From Actinomycetes bacterium (GTDB taxonomy: Bacteria > Actinomycetota > Acidimicrobiia > Acidimicrobiales > RAAP-2), in NCBI GenBank assembly GCA_021806045.1, contig JAJZDI010000008.1, forward strand, positions 19,408-83,407: a stretch of DNA of 64,000 bases, given 5' to 3'. Shown piece after piece: positions 52,750-60,320 of the stretch. Below the pieces are notes generated by a model, which was not told the origin of the DNA, did no database searches, and saw only the letters and a list, made by a program, of their open reading frames with translations. The number at the start of each line of letters is the position of its first letter. Position 1 is the first letter of the stretch. The translations under genes were made by a program, and so were the position numbers.

Positions 52750-52861
52750 ACGGAGTGCACCAGGCACGCCGGACGCCACGCAGTGTAGGGGGCGGGCGGC
52801 AGGCCGGCGAACCACCGCAGCGTCCCGGCGGCGGAAGGACGCCGTCCCTCCGCCGGGCCGG

Positions 52862-53665
52862 TCAGTCGCGGAATTCGGGAGGACGGCCCTCCTTGCGGGC
52901 CCGGACGGCCTCTTCGAAGTTGCGGGTGGTGATGCGCACCAGTAGCTGGGCGGTGCCCTCGGCGTCCATGTGGGCCTCGAGGCTCGAGGCGTCCATGCTG
53001 CCCCACAGGGCGCGCTTGGTCAGCTCCACCCCCGGGCGGCTGAAGGCGGCGATGCGGTCGGCGACGTCGAAGCAGGCGTCGAGGAGGGAGGCGTCGTCGT
53101 GGACGGCCGACACCAGCCCGATGCGCTCGGCCTCGGTGGCGCCGACGTCCCGCCCGGTGAGCATGATCTCCGCCGCCCGGGCCGTGCCGACCGCCCGGGG
53201 GAGCAGGTAGCTGAGGCCCAGCTCGGCCGCGGTCAGGCCGTTGTTGATGCCCGCCGCCCGGAAGACGGCCTCCGGGCCGGCCAGGCGCAGGTCGGCTGCC
53301 AGGGCCAGGCAGAAGCCGCCCCCGATGGCGGGGCCGTTGACGGCGGCGATGACGGGCTGGTGGAGGCGGCGGATGGTGCGGATGACCTCGTCGAGGAGCT
53401 CCATCGACCGGAGGGCGATGGTGGGGAGGGTGAGGCCGTCGACGTGGGGGACCGAGCCCGGGTCCTCCAGGTCGGCGCCGGCGCAGAACGACGACCCGGC
53501 CCCGGTGACCACGACCACCCGGGTGTCGTTGTCCCGGCCGATCCCGGCCAGCGCGTCCCGGAGGGGGACCATGACGTCGAACGCCATCGAGTTCCGCCGC
53601 TCGGGCCGGTTGAGGGTGACCAGGGTCACGCCCGGGCGGGGCCGGTCGAGCTCGACGAAGCTCAT
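52862..53665 (-). CDS. Enoyl-CoA hydratase/isomerase family protein
   Basis: 267 residues, crotonase fold. VTGAGSSFCAGADLEDPGS and AAVNGPAIGGGFCLALAADLR are the oxyanion-hole segments. NNGLTAAELGLSYLLPRAVG carries a Glu at the second catalytic position, unlike the first crotonase at 6500. It probably acts in fatty-acid or steroid side-chain beta-oxidation together with the nearby acyl-CoA dehydrogenase. ATG 53665 gives MSFVELDRPRPG. Confidence 0.87.
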   Translation of the reverse strand: MSFVELDRPRPGVTLVTLNRPERRNSMAFDVMVPLRDALAGIGRDNDTRVVVVTGAGSSFCAGADLEDPGSVPHVDGLTLPTIALRSMELLDEVIRTIRRLHQPVIAAVNGPAIGGGFCLALAADLRLAGPEAVFRAAGINNGLTAAELGLSYLLPRAVGTARAAEIMLTGRDVGATEAERIGLVSAVHDDASLLDACFDVADRIAAFSRPGVELTKRALWGSMDASSLEAHMDAEGTAQLLVRITTRNFEEAVRARKEGRPPEFRD

Positions 53666-53723
53666 CGCGACGCGGTCCCGGCGCCGCGCCACGGAGCGAG
53701 GGGCAGCGGCGGGGTGGAGACCG

Positions 53724-54398
53724 TCACGCCCCCGCTCCGACGCCCGACCACAAGGGCTCTGACACCTCGAACCCGACCGGTGCGCCCCACCGGTTGCGGT
53801 GGGCCACCTCGTGGACGGGCCGGCGGGGCGCCACCCCCCAACGCCCGGTCGGGTAGCCGAAGCTGACGCAGCAGGCCATGATCCACCCCTCACCCGGAGG
53901 CACGCCGAGGATCTCGAGGCTCTCCTTCGGCCGGAAGAAGCCGAGCACGGCGGTCAGGGCACTGCCGATGCCCTCGGCCCGGGCGGCCAGCTGCGCGCTC
54001 CAGATGGCCGGGTAGATGGAGCCTCCCGTCGGGTCGCCCTGGGCGAAACCGAACAGGTACAGGGGGACGTCCTCGAAGTGGTCGGCCAGCCACTGGGCCG
54101 AGCGCTGGACCTTCACCATCTCGATGCTGGCCGGGTCGTCGGGGGCGGCCGCTGCCGCGGCCAGGCGATCGGCGTAGACGGTCTCCCACAGCTGGGCCAC
54201 CGCGTCGCGGTAGAGGGGACCGAAGCGGCCCTTCACCTCGGGGTCGTCGACCAGGAGGAAGCGCCAGTTCTGGGTGTTGCCCCCCGACGGGGCACGGATG
54301 GCCGCGTCGAGGATGCGGGCCTGGGCGTCCATGGGGATCGGATCGGGCCGCACCCTGCGCATGGCGCGCGTCGTGTACAGCGCTTCGTGGACGTCCAT
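53724..54398 (-). CDS. Nitroreductase family protein
   Basis: 224 residues. MDVHEALYTTRAMRRVRPDPIP, AAIRAPSGGNTQNWRFLLVDD and the C-terminal GVPPGEGWIMACCVSFGYPTGRWG follow the FMN-dependent nitroreductase fold. The Cys-Cys pair near the end is unusual. It is a flavin enzyme of unknown substrate; quinone, nitro-compound and dehalogenase-type activities are possible in the family. It lies between the crotonase and the acyl-CoA dehydrogenase on the same strand. Confidence 0.87.
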   Translation of the reverse strand: MDVHEALYTTRAMRRVRPDPIPMDAQARILDAAIRAPSGGNTQNWRFLLVDDPEVKGRFGPLYRDAVAQLWETVYADRLAAAAAAPDDPASIEMVKVQRSAQWLADHFEDVPLYLFGFAQGDPTGGSIYPAIWSAQLAARAEGIGSALTAVLGFFRPKESLEILGVPPGEGWIMACCVSFGYPTGRWGVAPRRPVHEVAHRNRWGAPVGFEVSEPLWSGVGAGA

Positions 54399-54477
54399 GG
54401 TTCCCCCTGGCAGATCGGTCGGTGTTCCCCCGGTGCCGACCGACCCTATCCGCCGCCCCGCCCGGGCACGCCCGGTC

Positions 54478-55713
54478 TCAGTTGCGCAGGGTGTCCTTCC
54501 AGGCGAGGTCCTTGTCCGGCTTGGGATCGCCCGGCAGTCCGAGGACCCGCTCGGCCAGGATGTTGCGCATCACCTCGGAGGTGCCGCCCTCGATCGAGTT
54601 GGCCCGCACCCGCAGGAACGCCTTGGTGATGTCGGTGGTGCCCAGGGCGACGTGCTGGGGCCGGATGTGGGGGTAGTCGGAGCTGTGGCGCATGCCGTCG
54701 GCGCCGAGGAGGTCGACGCACAGCTCGTAGATGCGCTTGTTCTCCTCCGCGTAGGCCAGCTTGGCCACCGACCCCTCCGGCCCCGGTGTGCCGGCCTTGC
54801 GGTTCTGCGAGGCCCGCAGGTTGGTCAGGCGGGTGGCCTCGGAGCGCACCCACGCCTGGAGGAGGCGGTCCCGCAGGACGGCGGCGTGGGGCCCCTCGAC
54901 CCCGGCCCACCGCTCGTTCCACACCCGAACGGCGTCGCCGATGGGACCCTGGCCCCGCCGGCTGACCCCGCCGCCGATGGAGACGCGCTCGTTCATGAGG
55001 GTGGTGATGGCCACCCGCCAACCGTCGCCGACGTCGCCCAGCCGGGCCGAGTCGGGCACCCGCACCTCGGTCATGAAGACCTCGTTGAACTCGGCCTCGC
55101 CGGTGATCTGGTACAGCGGGCGGACGTCGACGCCGGGCGCCTCCATGTCGAGGAGGAAGGCGGTGAGCCCCCGGTGCTTGGGCTGGTCGGGATCGGTGCG
55201 GGCGATGAGGAGGCCGAACTTGGCCAGGTGGGCCAGGGTGGTCCACACCTTCTGCCCGGTGATGATCCACTCGTCCCCGTCCCGCACCGCCCGGGTGGCC
55301 AGCCCGGCCACGTCGGAGCCGGCACCGGGCTCGCTGAAGAGCTGGCACCAGATCTCCTCGCAGGTGAACAGCGGGCGCAGATAGCGAGCCCGCTGCTCGG
55401 GGGTGCCGTGGACGGCGATGGTGGGGGCGCACATGCCGTAGCCGATGACGTTGATGAACCCCGGGTTGGGGGCGCCGGCGGCCTGGATGCGCGACACGAG
55501 CCGCTGCTGGAGGGAGGCGGGCCAACCCCGCCCGCCCTCGCCCTCGGGCTGTTGGACCCAGGCCAGGCCCCGGTCGAACTGGGCGCCGAGGAACACCTCC
55601 CTCGAGGTGGACTCCGGCGGGAAGTCGGCCAGGAGCTGGTCGACGGCGGCGTCGAGCTCGGCGGTCTCGGGCGAGGTGGCGTCAGGGGCGGCGGTGGCTG
55701 GCGAGGTGACCAT
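54478..55713 (-). CDS. Acyl-CoA dehydrogenase
   Basis: 411 residues. The FAD-binding SEPGAGSDVAGLATRAV and GQKVWTTLAHLAKFGLLIARTD, and the C-terminal IEGGTSEVMRNILAERVLGLP, are typical of mycobacterial FadE-type enzymes. It catalyses alpha,beta-dehydrogenation of acyl-CoA esters, with electron transfer to ETF. ATG 55713 gives MVTSPATAAPDATS. It is probably co-transcribed with the nitroreductase and crotonase downstream. Confidence 0.93.
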   Translation of the reverse strand: MVTSPATAAPDATSPETAELDAAVDQLLADFPPESTSREVFLGAQFDRGLAWVQQPEGEGGRGWPASLQQRLVSRIQAAGAPNPGFINVIGYGMCAPTIAVHGTPEQRARYLRPLFTCEEIWCQLFSEPGAGSDVAGLATRAVRDGDEWIITGQKVWTTLAHLAKFGLLIARTDPDQPKHRGLTAFLLDMEAPGVDVRPLYQITGEAEFNEVFMTEVRVPDSARLGDVGDGWRVAITTLMNERVSIGGGVSRRGQGPIGDAVRVWNERWAGVEGPHAAVLRDRLLQAWVRSEATRLTNLRASQNRKAGTPGPEGSVAKLAYAEENKRIYELCVDLLGADGMRHSSDYPHIRPQHVALGTTDITKAFLRVRANSIEGGTSEVMRNILAERVLGLPGDPKPDKDLAWKDTLRN

Positions 55714-55807
55714 CGCAGCAGTTTGCACCGTCGCCGTCGCCGGTGTCGAGGCAGGTGCCGGCGCCGGTGGCGAGGCAGGCCGCCACGTTCGGTGCCAGGC
55801 TGGGCCG

Positions 55808-56746
55808 ATGGAATTGCGCGTGTTCACCGAGCCCCAACAGGGCGCCACCTACCAGCAGCTGGTGCGGGTGGCGCAGACGGCCGAGCAGCTCGGCTACGGG
55901 GCCTTCTTCCGCAGCGACCACTACCTGGTCATCGGGCCGGGTGACGGGCTGCCGGGACCGTCGGACGCCTGGATCACCCTGGCGGGGATCGCCCGGGAGA
56001 CGGAGCGCATCCGGCTGGGCACCCTGGTGACGTCGGCCACGTTCCGGCTGCCGGGTCCGCTGGCCATCGCCGTGGCCGGGGTGGATGCCATGAGCGGCGG
56101 GCGGGTCGAGCTCGGCCTCGGCGCCGGCTGGTACGACGGGGAGCACGCCGCCTACGGCATCCCCTTCCCGCCGACGGGCGAGCGTTTCGACCGCCTGGAG
56201 GAGCAGCTGGAGGTGATCACCGGACTGTGGGCCACGCCCGACGGCGAGCGCTTCGACCACGACGGCCGCCACTACCGGCTCACGGGGAGCCCGGCCCTGC
56301 CGAAGCCGGTCCAGCGGCCGGGACCGCCGATCATCATCGGTGGCCACGGCCCCCGCCGCACCCCGCACCTGGCCGCCCGGTTCGCGGCCGAGCTGAACGT
56401 CCCGTTCTCGTCGCCCGACGACAGCGGCGCCCAGTTCGAGCGGGCCCGGGCCGCCTGTGGCGAGCTCGGCCGGGACCCGGCCACGCTCACCTTCTCGGTG
56501 GCGCAGACGCTGTGTTGCGCGGAGGACGAGGCGGAGCTGGCCCGGCGGGCCGCGGCGGCCGGGGGCAGCGTCGACCACCTGCGGGCCAACGGCCTGTGCG
56601 GTACCCCGGCGGAGCTGGTCGAGAGGCTGGGAGTCTTCGCCGAGGCGGGTGCCACCCGCGTCTATCTCCAGGTGTTCGACCTCGAGGACCTCGACCACCT
56701 GGCCCTGGTGGCGTCCGAGGTGCTGCCGGCCTGCCGCGACTGGTGA
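55808..56746 (+). CDS. LLM-class F420-dependent oxidoreductase (Rv1855c-like)
   Basis: 312 residues. MELRVFTEPQQGATYQQLVR, QTAEQLGYGAFFRSDHYLV, TLVTSATFRLPGPLAIAVAG, GGRVELGLGAGWYDGEHAAYG, PPTGERFDRLEEQLEVI and PPIIIGGHGPRRTPHLAARF are hallmarks of the TIGR03560 group. F420 is the likely cofactor. The ATG lies 94 bases from the divergent acyl-CoA dehydrogenase start. Confidence 0.9.
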   Translation: MELRVFTEPQQGATYQQLVRVAQTAEQLGYGAFFRSDHYLVIGPGDGLPGPSDAWITLAGIARETERIRLGTLVTSATFRLPGPLAIAVAGVDAMSGGRVELGLGAGWYDGEHAAYGIPFPPTGERFDRLEEQLEVITGLWATPDGERFDHDGRHYRLTGSPALPKPVQRPGPPIIIGGHGPRRTPHLAARFAAELNVPFSSPDDSGAQFERARAACGELGRDPATLTFSVAQTLCCAEDEAELARRAAAAGGSVDHLRANGLCGTPAELVERLGVFAEAGATRVYLQVFDLEDLDHLALVASEVLPACRDW

Positions 56747-56783
56747 CGTAGGCGTCGCCCGATGTCGGGCCGGATCCCCGCCG

Positions 56784-57842
56784 TCAGACGGCGACGGGCC
56801 GACCGGGCACCGGTGCCAGCCCCCATGCCTCGGCCACCAGGCGCAGTGAGCGGGCCCGCGGTTCGTGGGCGTGGGCCCGGGTGGAGAGCATGAGCTCGTC
56901 GGCTCCCGTCCGGGCGGCCAGTTCCTCGAGCCCGGCCACCACCTGATCGGGCGAGCCCACCAGGTGGGTGGCGGTTGCCGCCTCGACCACGGCCCGTTCG
57001 GTCGGTGTCATGGGGACGGCGGCGGCCTCCTCGGGGGTGAGGACCGGCGTGAGCCGGCCGGTCCGCAGCTGCAGCACGGTGACGGCGGACGGGCCGGCCA
57101 GCCACCGGGCCTCCTCCTCGTCGGGTGCGCACAGCACGGTGACCGCCACCATGGTGTGGGGCCGCTCCAGGAACCGGGAGGGCCGGAAGGTCGACCGGTA
57201 GGCGGCGACCGCCTCGTCCACCAGGCGGGGGGCGAAGTGGTAGGCGAACGAGAAGGGCAGGCCGAGCAGGCCGGCCAGCTGGGCACTGAAGGTCGACGAG
57301 CCGAGGAGCCACACCTCGGGGAGGTGGCCCCGGCCGGGCACGGGGGCCGGGTGGCGCTCAGGTCCGTCGTCCACCAGGAAGCTGAGCAGCTCGACCACGT
57401 CGTCGGGGAAGCGCTCGGCCCCCAGGTCTCCTGAGCGCCGCAGGGCCCGGGCGGTGGCGGGGTCGGTCCCCGGTGCCCGCCCGATCCCGAGGTCGATGCG
57501 TCCGGGGTGGAGCGCCTCGAGGGTGGCGAACTGCTCGGCCACGACGAGGGGCGCGTGGTTCGGCAGCATCACCCCGCCCGCTCCCACCCGGAGGGTGGAG
57601 GTGGCGGCGGCCAGGTGGGCGACCAGCACCGGGGGCGCCGAGCTGGCCACCGCGGGCATGGCGTGGTGCTCGGCCACCCACAGGCGCCGGTAGCCGAGGG
57701 CCTCGACCTCGCCGGCCAGCCGGGTGGTCTCGGCCAGCGCCTGGGCCGGTGAGGAATCGGTGGCCACGGTGGCCAGGTCGAGGACGGAGAGGGGGAGCAC
57801 GCCCCTACAACGCACGGGGGGCGCCAGGGCTTCCCGGGCCAT
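56784..57842 (-). CDS. Luciferase-like monooxygenase (MsnO8-type)
   Basis: 352 residues. LPLSVLDLATVATDS, GYRRLWVAEHHAMPAVASSAP, RVGAGGVMLPNHAPLVVAEQF, IDLGIGRAPGTDP and VWLLGSSTFSAQLAGLLGLPFSFAYHF follow the MsnO8-like LLM family, usually FMN-linked. ATG 57842 is one of several possible starts; a GTG near 57815 would give a shorter, more family-like N-terminus. It is divergent from the MarR gene, whose operator lies 53 bases from this start. Confidence 0.88.
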   Translation of the reverse strand: MAREALAPPVRCRGVLPLSVLDLATVATDSSPAQALAETTRLAGEVEALGYRRLWVAEHHAMPAVASSAPPVLVAHLAAATSTLRVGAGGVMLPNHAPLVVAEQFATLEALHPGRIDLGIGRAPGTDPATARALRRSGDLGAERFPDDVVELLSFLVDDGPERHPAPVPGRGHLPEVWLLGSSTFSAQLAGLLGLPFSFAYHFAPRLVDEAVAAYRSTFRPSRFLERPHTMVAVTVLCAPDEEEARWLAGPSAVTVLQLRTGRLTPVLTPEEAAAVPMTPTERAVVEAATATHLVGSPDQVVAGLEELAARTGADELMLSTRAHAHEPRARSLRLVAEAWGLAPVPGRPVAV

Positions 57843-57894
57843 GGCCGGGAGCCGGGAGCCTGGAGGTAGGAAGCCGGCGCGTACGGTCACCAAA

Positions 57895-57915
57895 ATCGTT
57901 AGGTAACCTAACGAT
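57895..57915. promoter_or_regulatory. 21-bp palindromic operator abutting the marR start
   Basis: ATCGTTAGGT-A-ACCTAACGAT is a perfect inverted repeat with 10-bp arms around one central base. Its last base immediately precedes the ATG of the MarR gene at 57916. The size and placement fit a MarR-family binding site, so the regulator probably represses itself and the coupled ABC exporter, and perhaps the divergent luciferase-like gene. Confidence 0.85.
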
Positions 57916-58428
57916 ATGCCCCGAGCCGGATCAGGAGCCGACAGCGCGCACCTGACCGTGTCGCCGCGGGCCGACGTGGCCCCTGTGGCACGGGACCGCC
58001 GGAGGGCGGGCCGGGCGGTGGCGTGGCTGTCGAAGCAGGCCGAGGTGGCCCTGGCCGGCGTCGACCTCACCCTGGCCCAGTACCGGGTGCTCGGCGTGCT
58101 GGCCGAGGGGAGCGCCATGTCGTCGGCCATCTCCGACCGGCTGGCCGTCCGGCCCCCGAGCGTGACCGCACTGGTCGACGGCCTGGTGGCCCGGGGCCTG
58201 GTCGACCGGCACGCCGACACAGGCGATCGCCGGCGGGTGGCGGTGACGGTGACCCCGGCCGGGCTCGACGTCCTCGCCGCGGCGGACGCTGCCGTCGACG
58301 CTCGCCTGGTCGGGATCGCCGGGTGGCTGGGGGACGACGACGGCGGCCTCGGCGCGCTGGACGACCTCGGTCGGTGGTCGGGGGCGTTGCGTGCCCGGCA
58401 CGCCGCCGAGCACGGGAGCGCCCGATGA
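57916..58428 (+). CDS. MarR-family transcriptional regulator
   Basis: 170 residues. The winged helix is seen in LTLAQYRVLGVLAEGSAMSSAI, SDRLAVRPPSVTALVDGLVARG and LVDRHADTGDRRRVAVTVTPAG, the last being the wing. It probably represses the coupled ABC exporter genes and responds to a ligand. The ATG follows the operator without room for a ribosome-binding site, so the mRNA is probably leaderless or the real start is downstream. The stop overlaps the ABC gene's ATG (ATGA). Confidence 0.92.
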   Translation: MPRAGSGADSAHLTVSPRADVAPVARDRRRAGRAVAWLSKQAEVALAGVDLTLAQYRVLGVLAEGSAMSSAISDRLAVRPPSVTALVDGLVARGLVDRHADTGDRRRVAVTVTPAGLDVLAAADAAVDARLVGIAGWLGDDDGGLGALDDLGRWSGALRARHAAEHGSAR

Positions 58429-60320
58429 CCGTCGCCACCGGCCCGGCACCGGTTCCCGAGGGACGGACGGTCGGCGCGCCGACATCGCGCTACGGCCCGC
58501 CGCGGGCGGCCATCGACCGGGACCAGAGCAAGTCGTGGCTCCGTCGCGCCATGCCCATCGTCTCGGCCCACCGGTGGACGTTCGCCACCGCCCTGGCGCT
58601 GTCGTTCGCCGGCCTGGTGATCCAGGTCCAGGTGCCCCAGCTGCTCAACCGGGCCATCTCGGACTCGATCGTGCAGCATTCCGTCCCCCTGTCGCACTAC
58701 GGGTGGTGGGTGGTCGGGCTGGGGGCGGCCGCCGGGCTGACCGGCTTCCTCTCCCGGCTGTTCCTGTTCAGGACGGCCTACGCCATGGAGTACGACCTGC
58801 GGAACGTGGTCTACGAGCACCTGACCACGCTGTCCTTCCCCTTCTACGACCGGGTGCAGGCCGGACAGCTCATCTCGCGGGCCAACTCCGACATCCGGTC
58901 GGTGCACCTGTACCTGACGTTCGCTCCCATGATCCTGGTGCAGAGCGCCATCGCCGTGGTCGCCTTCGGCTACATGCTCTCGATCAACGTGTTCCTGGCC
59001 CTGGTGGCCATGGTGACGATGCCCTTCGTCTACGTGATCGGCAGGAAGATGCGGGCGTCCATGTTCCCGGTCAGCTGGCTGATCCAGGCCCGCCTGGCCG
59101 AGGTGGCCACCGTGGTGGACGAGAACGTCAACGGCGTGCGGGTGGTGAAGGCGTTCGCGGCCGAGGAGAACCAGCTGCGCTCGCTGGCATCGGCCGCCCG
59201 CCGGGTGCAGTGGGCGACGGTGAAGGACGCCGACCTGCGCTCCCAGTGGGCGCCGTCCATCCAGAACCTGCCCCAGGTGGGCCTGGTGCTGGTCCTCCTC
59301 TTCGGCGGCTACCTGGTCATCCAGGGGAGCCTTGGCGTGGGGGCGATCCTCGCCTTCAACGCCTACCTCCTGATGATGCAGGCCCCCTTCACCATGCTCG
59401 GCATGCTGATCATGATGGGCCAGCGGGCGGCGGCCTCGGCCGGCCGCATCTACGAGCTCCTCGACGAGGAGCCGACCGTGGTCGACCGCCCGGGTGCCGT
59501 CGACCTCACCGGGTGCCGGGGGGACATCACCTTCGACGACGTCCGGTTCGCATACGGCGACGGGTCGGGGCCGGCCGTCCTCGACGGCTTCCGGCTCCAC
59601 CTGGACCCGGGGGAGACGGTGGCGCTGGTCGGGGCGACCGGGTCGGGCAAGTCGACGGTGGCCCGTCTGCTCACCCGCTTCTACGACGTGACCGGGGGTG
59701 CCGTCCGGGTGGACGGCACGGATGTCCGCGACCTGACGCTGACCAGCCTGCGGGCCAACGTCGGGGTGGTCCTCGACGAGCCGTTCCTGTTCTCGGCATC
59801 CATCGCCGAGAACATCGCCTACGGCGATCCCGGCGCGTCGCGTGAGCGGATCGTGGCCGCCGCGGTGGCCGCCGGTGCCGACGAGTTCGTCCGCGCCCTC
59901 CCCGATGGCTACGACACGGTGGTGGGGGAGCGGGGCTACACCCTCTCCGGCGGCCAGCGCCAGCGGGTGGCCATCGCCCGCACCCTGGTCGTCAACCCGC
60001 CCATCCTCGTCCTCGACGACGCCACCAGCGCCATCGATGTGCAGGTCGAGCTCCAGATCCACGACGCCCTCCGTCAGCTGATGGTCGGGCGGACGACGCT
60101 GGTGATCGCCCACCGCCTGTCGACCATCTCGTTGGCGGACCGGGTCGTGCTCCTCGACGGCGGCAGGGTGGTGGCCGACGGGACGCACGCCGAGCTGCTG
60201 GCCACCACCCCCCGCTACGCCGAGGTGCTGGCCCAGGCCGACGAGCACGAGGCGGCCCTGGCCGCCACTGCCGGGGCCACCGCCACCGCCGGTGCCGGTG
60301 CATCCGAGGTGCGGCCATGA
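58425..60320 (+). CDS. ABC exporter half-transporter with degenerate ATPase site
   Basis: 631 residues: an N-terminal membrane domain with six helices and a C-terminal ATPase. Walker A GATGSGKST is at 403-411 and signature LSGGQRQRVAIAR is intact. Walker B reads LVLDDATSAID, with Asp532 in place of the catalytic Glu, and the Q-loop reads VVLDEPFLF, with Asp451 in place of Gln. These changes mark the degenerate subunit of a heterodimeric type IV exporter (TM287/288, BmrCD type). It is coupled to marR upstream and overlaps the second subunit by 4 bases. Confidence 0.93.
   Translation: MTVATGPAPVPEGRTVGAPTSRYGPPRAAIDRDQSKSWLRRAMPIVSAHRWTFATALALSFAGLVIQVQVPQLLNRAISDSIVQHSVPLSHYGWWVVGLGAAAGLTGFLSRLFLFRTAYAMEYDLRNVVYEHLTTLSFPFYDRVQAGQLISRANSDIRSVHLYLTFAPMILVQSAIAVVAFGYMLSINVFLALVAMVTMPFVYVIGRKMRASMFPVSWLIQARLAEVATVVDENVNGVRVVKAFAAEENQLRSLASAARRVQWATVKDADLRSQWAPSIQNLPQVGLVLVLLFGGYLVIQGSLGVGAILAFNAYLLMMQAPFTMLGMLIMMGQRAAASAGRIYELLDEEPTVVDRPGAVDLTGCRGDITFDDVRFAYGDGSGPAVLDGFRLHLDPGETVALVGATGSGKSTVARLLTRFYDVTGGAVRVDGTDVRDLTLTSLRANVGVVLDEPFLFSASIAENIAYGDPGASRERIVAAAVAAGADEFVRALPDGYDTVVGERGYTLSGGQRQRVAIARTLVVNPPILVLDDATSAIDVQVELQIHDALRQLMVGRTTLVIAHRLSTISLADRVVLLDGGRVVADGTHAELLATTPRYAEVLAQADEHEAALAATAGATATAGAGASEVRP

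Noticed and set aside
56784-60248. Very long open frame on the minus strand through the MarR and ABC genes
   Set aside because: It is antisense to three clear genes and its translation is His/Gly/Arg/Val-rich low-complexity sequence. Only its last 352 residues (the luciferase-like protein) are real.
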